Assembly: GCA_027314685.1 (NCBI GenBank)
Contig: DAHVAI010000337.1
Coordinates: 1-27,739 of the forward strand
Reading direction: 5' to 3'
DNA length: 27,739 nucleotides
Origin: Nitrososphaerota archaeon
Lineage (GTDB): Archaea > Thermoproteota > Nitrososphaeria > Nitrososphaerales > CADDZS01
Below the pieces are notes generated by a model, which made no database searches, was not told where the DNA came from, and saw nothing but the letters and a program-made list of their open reading frames with translations. Below, one piece after another: positions 16,878-23,555 of this stretch (position 1 is the stretch's first letter; each line of letters begins with the position of its first letter). Made by a program: the position numbers and the translations under genes.

Positions 16878-17412
16878 CATATCCGGGACAAAGGTAGAAG
16901 ATTCAGGAATGATAGTCCAAAGGCTAGTTGCCAAGGATAGCTCCAGTTCGCTCGCAAGGCCTCTTGTGGTCAACGGAGTCAATGTAACAGAGATTGTTGA
17001 CCTTTTTGAAACCCTGGGCTACGAGTGCCAGGTTGGTGCCGAACTTGTTGGGGCTAGCGGCGTAGCGCATCCTTTCGACATCATTGCGAAGAAAGGAGTC
17101 GAGTTCATAGTCATGGATCTCATGGCTTTTAGGTCATCCATTTTAGATACACCATCTAGCGACTATGAAATCTCCGATATGCTCACCAAGAGTGTCCTTC
17201 TCATGAGAATAAAGTCATGGGACTGCAAACCCACCCAGAGAATAATACTTCACTTGTCCTCTTACCTCTGCAATGAAGACCAAGAGCTTAGTCAGCACGA
17301 TCCAGTTCGAGGATTTCTAAGCCAGTTCGATATCAAGCTGATTAAATCAGCCAACATGGAACAAGCCACAAGAAAGCTCAAATCTTTTCTGTGCGAAGTG
17401 GAAATTTCTTAG
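16867..17412 (+). CDS. Restriction-endonuclease-fold-like (PD-(D/E)XK) protein, probably lacking the catalytic Lys
   Basis: The 181-residue protein starts with GTG inside the end of the previous gene. Residues 40-90 carry the pattern E-x-x-x-x-F-x-x-LGY-x-x-x-x-x-x-(L)VGASGVAHPFDI (D71), then FIVMDLMAF. This looks like the core of the archaeal PD-(D/E)XK (Mrr-like) nuclease fold: an alpha helix, then the strand with the first acidic residue, then a strand where E/D-x-K is expected. Here D84-L-M replaces it, so catalysis is doubtful and a structural or regulatory role is possible. The overlap with the TrmB-effector-like gene suggests the two products work together. No methyltransferase is nearby, which argues against a restriction system. 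Confidence 0.5.
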   Translation: MLLDISGTKVEDSGMIVQRLVAKDSSSSLARPLVVNGVNVTEIVDLFETLGYECQVGAELVGASGVAHPFDIIAKKGVEFIVMDLMAFRSSILDTPSSDYEISDMLTKSVLLMRIKSWDCKPTQRIILHLSSYLCNEDQELSQHDPVRGFLSQFDIKLIKSANMEQATRKLKSFLCEVEIS

Positions 17413-17456
17413 ATCTCAAGGCATAGCCAAAGAAAGCAGTTTGTTGCTCTCAGACT

Positions 17457-17825
17457 TCAAATTCTCGTAGTTTCAACGATTTTAGCTGGAGACGCGCGAT
17501 TAATTGTTGCCAGAGGACAATTTTCGCACAACGAATTCTTCGATAGCTCGAGGCTCTTGATCCCTATAACTTTCGCGACTTGGTCCCCAAGTATATTTTG
17601 CAATCGTTCGATGTATTCCACATAGAACTTTGCCAAATCAGCCGCCAACGTCAAATCCGCACTTTGAAATGTTTCATTCAACACTATAGAATCGAGAGCT
17701 TTCTTACCATTCTTTCCAAAAAGTGTGAGCAGGCTAGTCTCCAAACATCTCGGATATCCGCGGCTGAAACAACGATCCACTTCATAAGAAGAGTCCGTAT
17801 CAAGACAAATGTTACTATTCATCAC
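17457..17825 (-). CDS. Small archaeal hypothetical protein with C-terminal CxxC
   Basis: The 122-residue predicted protein is mainly helical. After a Cys-containing leader, the segment LETSLLTLFGKNGKKALDSI resembles the helical output domains common in thaumarchaeal small proteins (NitrOD5-like: xLLxxFGxxGxxAL). It is followed by AADLAKFYVEYIERLQNIL and a SLELSKNSLCENCPL tail with a CxxC. The start is ATGATG at 17825. It is convergent with the coupled pair ending at 17412, with 44 nt between. It may bind a metal or a partner regulator. Moderate confidence that it is real, low on function. Confidence 0.5.
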   Translation of the reverse strand: MMNSNICLDTDSSYEVDRCFSRGYPRCLETSLLTLFGKNGKKALDSIVLNETFQSADLTLAADLAKFYVEYIERLQNILGDQVAKVIGIKSLELSKNSLCENCPLATINRASPAKIVETTRI

Positions 17826-18107
17826 ACGACTCCTCTTTCAATTCATTTCTTTTGGCGTGATGCAAGAAACGCAGTTGCTTACATCCCTTGGCCACGTCCT
17901 GAAACACGTTCATGTATTTCAACGCGATTGCCGTTATCCAGAAAGAGCGTGGCCTAACCGGAGGCGGATATGAAGCGTGTCTGCGAAAAAAAAGTCAGAC
18001 AACTGCAATGTGCCAAGGCTTGGCCGGATCCTAGGATAGTAGAGGCATGCTTCAACTCAGTCTTCAACTCGACTAGCCGATGAAAGGTTTTCATCAATAG
18101 TTATACA
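17826..18107. other. Spacer upstream of the VapBC-like pair
   Basis: No gene is recognised. A fragment readable on the minus strand near 17870-17960 (LDNGNRVEIHERVSG) has protein character but is cut by stops, and may be an old gene remnant. Confidence 0.3.
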
Positions 18108-18323
18108 ATGTCTACTATGCAAGCAAGGTCGAAACTGAAACGATGGGGAAATTCGTTCGGGGTGGTCGTGCCAAAGGATATTGTTGAGAAGGAGGGGCTC
18201 AAGGAGTGAGAAGAAGTGGAGATTTCTGTGAGACCGGCATCCGACATCAAAGTATTGTTTTGAAAGTACCCGTTCAAGGATCTTCTGTTGCAAAAAGATC
18301 GGATGAGGAAGGGTTGGGAGTAA
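18108..18323 (+). pseudogene. AbrB/MazE-type antitoxin (VapB-like) with two in-frame TGA codons
   Basis: The 71-codon frame from ATG 18108 encodes an AbrB swapped-hairpin antitoxin: KLKRWGNSFGVVVPKDIVEK then EGLKE, TGA, EEVEISV. The C-terminal toxin-binding part follows (KVLF, TGA, KYPFKDLLLQKD, RKGWE). The TGA codons at 18207-18209 and 18261-18263 sit exactly where this family usually has glycine (LK-E-G-(D/E)-E-V and (D)LFG-K). Each is one base from GGA. Otherwise the frame is unbroken to TAA 18321-18323, 3 nt before the toxin start. An alternative ATG is at 18117. TGA ends other genes here, so this is best read as a recently inactivated antitoxin; only a 33-residue DNA-binding stub would be made. 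Confidence 0.72.
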
Positions 18324-18326
18324 GCC

Positions 18327-18707
18327 TTGTCGGCTGGACGCTATTTTTACGATAGTTACGCGGTGCTTGCGTATGCTAGCGTGCGTGAAACATACAAGAA
18401 ATACTTCGAAGAAAGAGACGGTGTTCTTACAAAGCTCAACATTTCTGGAGGTCTTTACAGAACATTGGAGCAATATGATTTACGAGCGGCGCAGGAGATC
18501 CTGCGCAGTTTTAACAAGTACAATGTAGACTACGATCAAGAAGACATTTCTGCCTCGATGAAATTGCGACTAGATCTCAAGAGAAAGAGTTTCGACATTT
18601 CTTACGTCGACGCATTGGGCTATTATCTCTCTCAGAAGATGTGGATGAAGTTTCTCACCGGTGACAAGGCTTTCCGTGTATTGAAGGGTGTTAAATATGT
18701 CGTATAA
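18327..18707 (+). CDS. PIN-domain toxin (VapC-like)
   Basis: The 126-residue PIN nuclease has the acidic quartet intact: D9 in FYDSYAVLAY, E48 in YRTLEQYD, D95 in ISYVDALGYYLSQ, and D113 in FLTGDKAF. These bind Mg for RNA cleavage. Length is typical for VapC. It starts with TTG, 3 nt after the stop of the antitoxin-like gene, so in the intact operon it would be coupled to it. The antitoxin now has two stop codons, so this toxin is either silent, poorly translated, harmless, or held by an antitoxin from elsewhere. Confidence 0.85.
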   Translation: MSAGRYFYDSYAVLAYASVRETYKKYFEERDGVLTKLNISGGLYRTLEQYDLRAAQEILRSFNKYNVDYDQEDISASMKLRLDLKRKSFDISYVDALGYYLSQKMWMKFLTGDKAFRVLKGVKYVV

Positions 18708-19450
18708 CACTAGACGATGCACGCATCATGCACTAGCCAGCTAGCAGAAGAGCAGCTGAACAGATCCAGAGTAAACCCAAGTAACATCTAGGCAGATTCT
18801 TCTCAAAGGATCCATTTCTGACAATGCCACTACAGTTGAAAAAATCATAACGAGTACGATCACTCTAGTGCTCTCGGGAATCCGAAAGTCTCGGCAAACA
18901 CGGTTGTATGGTCTGGTCAGTCCAGCCTCAACTCATCTCGGTTAATGTCCACGGTCAGGATAAACCTAGAATCTTCAGACTACAAACCAGGCAAGGAAGC
19001 AAGGCAATCGAGGTTCTGTCGATTTTTTCAAGACATGGCTCGCAAAAAAGCTCTCACTAGACTAATCAATGAATCGCTCAATAAATCGATTTGCTGCTCG
19101 GTTAAAGATAGCTTCGAGAATCGTTCAGAGGTAGAGCTTGACACAATCAGAGATCCTGCTTCATGAGTTGTGTGGACCTGCCCTAACTGGACCAGTGGAC
19201 CCAAGTGCAAGGGCGAGCTCTGAAAGAGCTCATCATTCAATAATTGCAAGGAAACAATTGTTATCATGCAATTCCTGCATTTGTTCCCGCAAAGACCCCT
19301 ATAGTCGATCGCAATGGCGGGCGGGCGTGAAAAGTGAAAATTCAAAAGGAACAAGCTCTTACCCAACAGGATCAAATTTGCTACAACAGAGTTTTTTCAC
19401 TTTGAGCAAGTATAATCAAAAAATTCATTCGCAGAGGAAGGAGTGAAAAG
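18708..19450. other. Long spacer with no convincing gene
   Basis: Several frames of 70-115 codons overlap on both strands, but none shows a domain. One (TTG 18945 to TGA 19166) continues in the same frame past its stop into VWTCPNWTSGPKCKGEL, a half zinc-finger-like piece, so a small broken gene may have been here. A GAGCTC-TGAAA-GAGCTC hairpin lies at 19215-19231. No tRNA was seen. Confidence 0.4.
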
Positions 19451-19458
19451 GTTTAAAC
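19451..19458 (+). promoter_or_regulatory. TATA-like box GTTTAAAC for the zinc-ribbon gene
   Basis: A palindromic A/T element centred about 31 nt before the ATG at 19486, consistent with a leaderless transcript. Confidence 0.55.
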
Positions 19459-19485
19459 CCTAAGTAAACGCTGATTGAATTTGCG

Positions 19486-19692
19486 ATGCCAGAACAATCC
19501 TGCCCGGAATGCGGGGCTTCGCTTTTCTACGACTCTCCGACCAAGAGGTATGCGTGTAAGGGCTGCGGCCTGTATGTCACCAAAGACGAGCTTACTAACA
19601 TCAGAGACAAGTTACACAAGGAAACTGACGAGTACAGGAAAAAAAGAGCTCAGCACGACGAGTATCTCGAATGGTGGCTGTCGAAAAAGTAG
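19486..19692 (+). CDS. Small zinc-ribbon protein
   Basis: The 68-residue protein has two CxxC knuckles: CPECG (residues 6-10, after MPEQS) and CKGCG (24-28), joined by SLFYDSPTKRYA. This forms one rubredoxin-knuckle zinc ribbon. It is followed by a charged helix (LTNIRDKLHKETDEYRKKRA) ending in WWLSKK. Proteins of this shape are common in archaea and may bind nucleic acid or a protein partner; no specific role is known to me. ATG start with a TATA-like box 31 nt upstream and a terminator-like hairpin 17 nt after the stop, so it is its own transcription unit. Confidence 0.85.
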   Translation: MPEQSCPECGASLFYDSPTKRYACKGCGLYVTKDELTNIRDKLHKETDEYRKKRAQHDEYLEWWLSKK

Positions 19693-19708
19693 CATAGCCG
19701 AATTGAAA

Positions 19709-19738
19709 TTGGAAAAATCCCAAAAGGACTTTTTCCAA
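19709..19738 (+). terminator. Hairpin TTGGAAAAA...TTTTTCCAA after the zinc-ribbon gene
   Basis: A 9-bp perfect stem (19709-19717 with 19730-19738) and a 12-nt loop, followed by ATTATTTTGCTTTG. The position just after the stop at 19692 supports termination. Confidence 0.55.
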
Positions 19739-19749
19739 ATTATTTTGCT

Positions 19750-20040
19750 TTGTCGAGTGTAGCGTATGCCAACCAATCCATTTTCCAAAGACGAAAAGCA
19801 ATACTCTATATTTCACGCGAGGCCAACAACAAGCTATGCAATCTAAGAAGAAGGTCGGCCCGTTCGTTAGCCATTGGCGGGATTAAAAATGCGAAATGGC
19901 TAGAAGCAAATGGTTCCTCTCTGGGTCCGAGCGGCCACAGTTTCCAATCAACGGGTCTCAACGTTCAAATTTGTGAGGTAGAACATGAAGAAATTGCGGA
20001 AGCAGCCATAGAGAATCTTTCGAGATCTGATCGAGATTGA
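19750..20040 (+). CDS. Doubtful small open frame
   Basis: A TTG-started 96-codon frame whose last third (GLNVQICEVEHEEIAEAAIE) looks protein-like, but the first half does not. There is no clear promoter or ribosome site and no family is recognised. It may be a small lineage-specific protein or chance. The rest of the stretch to 20210, downstream of rps10, shows only a TTCTCGAA repeat flanking CGAAATTTCG near 20070-20100. Confidence 0.2.
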   Translation: MSSVAYANQSIFQRRKAILYISREANNKLCNLRRRSARSLAIGGIKNAKWLEANGSSLGPSGHSFQSTGLNVQICEVEHEEIAEAAIENLSRSDRD

Positions 20041-20210
20041 ATATGCGGCTCTTCTGTTTTTGAGTTTTCTCGAAGGCGAAATTTCGACCCTTCTCGAAAG
20101 TTTGCTGCACTGAATAGCGACACAAAATCGGAAAGAGCTAAATAAAACCGTTGAAAATATTCGTCAGGGGAAAATTGAAAACGACCGACGGAAAAGAGGC
20201 GAAATTAAAA

Positions 20211-20525
20211 CTACTTTGTGCTGAGGTTAACTTCAATGAACACATCTTCAGGCACTCTGAGCCGCATGAGCTGGCGCATCGTGCGGTCGTCAGCGTCGAG
20301 GTCGATGAGTCTCCTATGAATTCTCATCTCCCACTTGTCCCAAGTTTTTGTTCCGTCGCCGTTTGGCGATTTCATAGTAGAAATGTTCAACTTTTTCGTG
20401 GGCAGAGGCTGAGGGCCTTTAACTTTCACACCGGTCTTTTCAGTCATGTCCCGGATCTCCTTGCAAACATCCTCGAGACCTCTGAGGTTTGTACTCGTAA
20501 GCTTCACGCGCGCAAAGGTAGCCAT
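20211..20525 (-). CDS. rps10: 30S ribosomal protein uS10
   Basis: The 104-residue protein has the archaeal S10 pattern: ARVKLTSTNLRGLEDVCKEI at the start, GPQPLPTKKLNI in the tRNA-site loop region, and KWEMRIHRRLIDL near residues 65-77. Normal length. It is part of the head of the small subunit. In archaea it commonly follows EF-1alpha, and here it is the next minus-strand gene after EF-1alpha but with an oppositely oriented deacetylase gene between them, so it must have its own promoter. A TATA-like ACTAAATA (minus strand of 20561-20567) is about 39 nt upstream of the ATG. Confidence 0.96.
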   Translation of the reverse strand: MATFARVKLTSTNLRGLEDVCKEIRDMTEKTGVKVKGPQPLPTKKLNISTMKSPNGDGTKTWDKWEMRIHRRLIDLDADDRTMRQLMRLRVPEDVFIEVNLSTK

Positions 20526-20560
20526 TTGTGCTCTTCTTCAGAGTCTTTCTCGAAACCGAG

Positions 20561-20567
20561 TATTTAG
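20561..20567. promoter_or_regulatory. A/T box shared by divergent rps10 and deacetylase genes
   Basis: TATTTAG is the only good box A in the 65-nt divergent gap. It is about 27 nt before TTG 20591 on the plus strand and about 39 nt before the rps10 ATG on the minus strand. Confidence 0.4.
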
Positions 20568-20590
20568 TGTTAACGCGAGGTAAAGCGGGC

Positions 20591-21517
20591 TTGTGCAGGT
20601 TAGAGGTCGCGTGGGGTAAGGAACTGGAGGACTATTCCTTTCCCGGTGGGCATCCATTTTCGAGGGAGCGGACGATTCTCTTTGCAGAATCGATCAAGAA
20701 AGAGTCTCTTGAACTCGTCAGTCCAAGAACAGCAATCGAGGAAGATCTACTCCTTTTCCACACAAGGCACTACGTCGATTACGTCAAGGAAAGATCTGAA
20801 CTCGGGCAGGGCTATCTGGATCTCGGAGACACGCCTGCGTTCAAGGGAATCTTCGAAGTTTCCCTGTTCATTGTCGGGACAACTCTATTCGGTCTAGATC
20901 AGATCATCAACAAAAAGACAGACCATTTTTTCAACCCAATCGGAGGCCTCCATCATGCGATGCGGGACCGCGCCGGCGGCTTTTGCGTCTTTAACGACGC
21001 TGCGATCGCAATTGCAAGCGCCTTGAAACGTTACAAACGGGTTGCCTACATCGACATTGACGCGCATCACGGCGATGGCGTCTACTATGGATTTGAATCA
21101 GATCCCAAGGTCATAATAGGCGACATCCACGAAGATGGCAGATTCCTTTTTCCAGGAACAGGGTCATTGACCGAAACGGGAAAGGAAGCGGCAGTGGGAA
21201 CAAAGTTCAACGCGCCGCTAGAACCTGGTGCGGCAGACGACAGATTTGTAGAATCATTTGACAGAATAGTAGAGTTTGTCGGGAAGCTAGAGCCTGAATT
21301 CATCTTCTTACAGTGCGGGGCCGATTCCCTTTCCGGTGATCCCATCGCACAACTAAAGTACAGCGAAAAGGCTCACGCGTACGCTGCAAGGAAACTGCAC
21401 GAGATGTCGCACAGCTTATGCGATGGAAGGATCCTGGCGATGGGCGGTGGAGGCTACGAGAAGAAAAATGTGGAAAGAGCGTGGATGGCTGTCGCTAGGG
21501 AACTAGCAAAAAGTTGA
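20591..21517 (+). CDS. Histone deacetylase-family metal-dependent deacetylase (AcuC-like)
   Basis: About 308 residues with all class I/II deacetylase motifs: GGHPFSRER near the start, the charge-relay pair in GGLHHAM, the RAGGFCVFNDAAIA loop, zinc ligands Asp and His in YIDIDAHHGDGV, the third zinc Asp in QCGADSLSGDP, and the transition-state Tyr in MGGGGY. It removes acyl groups from lysine side chains or small amines; in archaea the usual targets (Alba, metabolic enzymes, polyamines) are uncertain. The frame is open from GTG 20528, but that would almost abut the rps10 start. TTG 20591, 27 nt after a TATA-like box and just before the conserved EVAWGKELEDYSFPGGHPF, is chosen. It lies between EF-1alpha and rps10, opposite to them, and ends 22 nt from the EF-1alpha stop. 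Confidence 0.92.
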   Translation: MCRLEVAWGKELEDYSFPGGHPFSRERTILFAESIKKESLELVSPRTAIEEDLLLFHTRHYVDYVKERSELGQGYLDLGDTPAFKGIFEVSLFIVGTTLFGLDQIINKKTDHFFNPIGGLHHAMRDRAGGFCVFNDAAIAIASALKRYKRVAYIDIDAHHGDGVYYGFESDPKVIIGDIHEDGRFLFPGTGSLTETGKEAAVGTKFNAPLEPGAADDRFVESFDRIVEFVGKLEPEFIFLQCGADSLSGDPIAQLKYSEKAHAYAARKLHEMSHSLCDGRILAMGGGGYEKKNVERAWMAVARELAKS

Positions 21518-21523
21518 GAAGAC

Positions 21524-21537
21524 TGGGAAAAATCCCA
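21524..21537. terminator. Short hairpin TGGGA-AAAA-TCCCA between convergent stops
   Basis: A 5-bp stem lies in the 22-nt gap between the deacetylase stop and the EF-1alpha stop. It could serve both strands. Weak by itself. Confidence 0.3.
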
Positions 21538-21539
21538 AT

Positions 21540-22871
21540 CTAAGCTTTTGCGACGACTTTTTCCTTTTCGGCGACGCCCTTCTCAGTGATATCCTTCACG
21601 ACGCCTGCCGCTATCGTCGTTCCCATATCTCTTAACGCAAAGCGCCCTAGTTCTGGGAACTCTTTGAACGTCTCGATGCACAGCGGCCTGAGAGGCCTTA
21701 TGATGACGATTGCCGCGTCTCCAGTCTTGATAGACTTTGGTTTTTCCTCCGTCGGCTGGCCAGTTCTAGGGTCTAGTTTTGCCTCGATCTCGCTAATCGT
21801 GGCTGCGACCTGGGAAGTGTGCGCATGAAGTACTGGAGTGTAACCAGCAGCTATGGCGGTTGGGTGGTGAACGACGATGATCTGTGCCCTAAAGGCTTTT
21901 GCGATTGCCGGTGGATTTGAAACTGGTCCCAAAACGGATCCTCGCTTAATTTCGCCCTTTCCGATTCCTCGTAAGTTAACGCCTATATTGTCGCCGCAAC
22001 TAGCTTCCTGCATCTGGACGTGGTGAGACTCGATAGTCTTTATTTCTGCTGTAAGTCCTTCAGGCATGATGATGACGTTGTCGCCAACTTTCATCTTTCC
22101 CGTTTCAATTCTTCCGACCGGAACTGTGCCAACTCCAGTAATTGAGTAGACATCCTGCAGCGGCATACGAAGCGGCTTGTCAGTTGGCTTTGCAGGAGGC
22201 TCAAATTCATCGATTGCTTCTTTGAGTGTCGGACCCTTGTACCAAGGCATGTTTGTGCTCTTTTTGACAAGATTGTCCCCTAGCCAGCCTGAAACAGGGA
22301 TGAATCGGACTTTGTCCACCTTGTATCCTACAGTCCTGAGCAACTTTTCCATTTCTGCCTTTACTTCGTTGTATCTAGATTCTTTGAATCCGATAATCGG
22401 ATCGTCCATCTTGTTAATGCAGCAAACGACCTGTCTTACTCCTAGCGTGAACAGAAGGAAAGCATGTTCTCTTGTCTGACCACCCGGTCCGGTGCCGACC
22501 TCAGTTTCTCCTGACTTGCCAGAGACTAGGATGACTGCACAATCTGCTTCGGATGCACCCGTGATCATGTTCTTGATAAAGTCCCTGTGTCCTGGCGCGT
22601 CGATCAGAGTGAACGAATATTTCGGCGTCTCGAATTTCTGGAACGCGAGATCGATTGTGACTCCTCTTTCACGTTCATCCTTGAGAGAGTCCATGACCCA
22701 AGCATACTTGAAAGTGTCACCCTTTCCGGTCTTTTCAGACTCTTTAGCGAACTCGTCAATCGTACGCTGGTCTACAGCACCCATATCAAAGAGAAAGTGA
22801 CCCATCGTAGTAGACTTACCATGATCAACGTGACCCGTAACTATCAAGTTCAAGTGGGGCTTATCTGCCAA
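21540..22871 (-). CDS. tuf: Translation elongation factor 1-alpha (aEF1A)
   Basis: The 443-residue GTPase has G1 GHVDHGKST (13-21), switch I ending in GVTID, G3 DAPGHRDF, G4 NKMD and a G5-region SGW. Domains 2 and 3 follow, with the conserved GTVPVGRIETG, RGIGKGEIKRG and LGRFALRDMG stretches. Length is normal for archaea. It carries aminoacyl-tRNA to the ribosomal A site in the cytoplasm. The start is TTG at 22871 (MADKPHLNLIVTGHVDHG). A box A GGTTTAAAAAGC (minus strand of 22914-22925) about 48 nt upstream gives it its own promoter after the rps12-rps7 genes. No intein in this gene. Confidence 0.98.
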   Translation of the reverse strand: MADKPHLNLIVTGHVDHGKSTTMGHFLFDMGAVDQRTIDEFAKESEKTGKGDTFKYAWVMDSLKDERERGVTIDLAFQKFETPKYSFTLIDAPGHRDFIKNMITGASEADCAVILVSGKSGETEVGTGPGGQTREHAFLLFTLGVRQVVCCINKMDDPIIGFKESRYNEVKAEMEKLLRTVGYKVDKVRFIPVSGWLGDNLVKKSTNMPWYKGPTLKEAIDEFEPPAKPTDKPLRMPLQDVYSITGVGTVPVGRIETGKMKVGDNVIIMPEGLTAEIKTIESHHVQMQEASCGDNIGVNLRGIGKGEIKRGSVLGPVSNPPAIAKAFRAQIIVVHHPTAIAAGYTPVLHAHTSQVAATISEIEAKLDPRTGQPTEEKPKSIKTGDAAIVIIRPLRPLCIETFKEFPELGRFALRDMGTTIAAGVVKDITEKGVAEKEKVVAKA

Positions 22872-22913
22872 ATTACAAATTACACCTAAAGTAAGGGCAC
22901 ACTTTCCTCTCAG

Positions 22914-22925
22914 GCTTTTTAAACC
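22914..22925 (-). promoter_or_regulatory. Box A for EF-1alpha
   Basis: GGTTTAAAAAGC on the minus strand, in the 82-nt gap after rps7 and about 48 nt before the TTG start, so a short leader of about 20 nt is expected. Confidence 0.5.
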
Positions 22926-22953
22926 TTGTGTGCTTTTGTGAAGGATTTCCGGA

Positions 22954-23550
22954 CTAACGAGACGACATTGCGATTCTTTCTTGTTCGTTCTTCTTCTTTA
23001 TCGAAAAACTGCTGGTGTCGTTTCTAGCTGCCATGATAATTTCGTCAGCCAAGATCTCTTCAACACTTCTCAGGGAAGAAAACGCCGCTTCTCTTAGACC
23101 CTCAGAAATGAATCGCAGAGCCAGATCAACACGTCGCGATGGTGCAATGTCAACAGCCACGTGATAGACTACACCACCGTACGCGATACGCGTCGTGTCC
23201 TCGTTGGGAGCAGTATTCTCTACTGCCCTAACTAAAACTTCTATCGGGTTCTGTTCGGTCTTTAGAGCAATGATGTCCAGTGTCGAGGCAACTATCTTCA
23301 ATGCTTTCTGTTTCTTGCCACCCATTCTTCCTGCGTTCTTTGCGTACTTTTTCCCGAAATGCATGATATTGTTGGCAAGGCGCTCCACGATGTTTACTTC
23401 AAGCTTGCCAAACTTCTTGTGCTCGTGCCGACCCATTGAGGTGACAGCGATCGATGGCCTTAGCGATAAAACCTTCTGAAGTCCTAGATCTTGGATCTTG
23501 ATTCCTTGCACGTCCCATTTTTCAAAGAGCAGTAATTTTGGTTCTGGCAT
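22954..23550 (-). CDS. rps7: 30S ribosomal protein uS7
   Basis: The 198-residue protein has the archaeal S7 signatures: VERLANNIMHFGKKYAKNAG, NPIEVLVRAVENTAPNEDTT, RIAYGGVVYHVAVDIAPSRR and ADEIIMAARND. It is a primary 16S rRNA-binding protein that nucleates assembly of the small-subunit head. Archaeal length. The ATG start is 5 nt after the rps12 stop, so the two are one operon. A slightly long C-terminal tail rich in K/E/R ends the protein. Confidence 0.97.
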   Translation of the reverse strand: MPEPKLLLFEKWDVQGIKIQDLGLQKVLSLRPSIAVTSMGRHEHKKFGKLEVNIVERLANNIMHFGKKYAKNAGRMGGKKQKALKIVASTLDIIALKTEQNPIEVLVRAVENTAPNEDTTRIAYGGVVYHVAVDIAPSRRVDLALRFISEGLREAAFSSLRSVEEILADEIIMAARNDTSSFSIKKKNEQERIAMSSR

Positions 23551-23555
23551 CTAAA

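Noticed and set aside
18108..18323. Reassignment of TGA to glycine
   Set aside because: Both TGAs in the antitoxin sit at glycine sites, which is what recoding would give. But TGA also ends intact genes here, for example the deacetylase (21515-21517) and the gene ending at 16877, and core genes use ordinary glycine codons with no internal TGA.
18945..19446. Overlapping open frames on both strands and a half zinc-finger piece near 19167-19223
   Set aside because: No frame has recognisable domains. The CPNWTSGPKCKGEL piece is only about 18 codons between two stops and has only one CxN...KC pair, not enough to call a gene.
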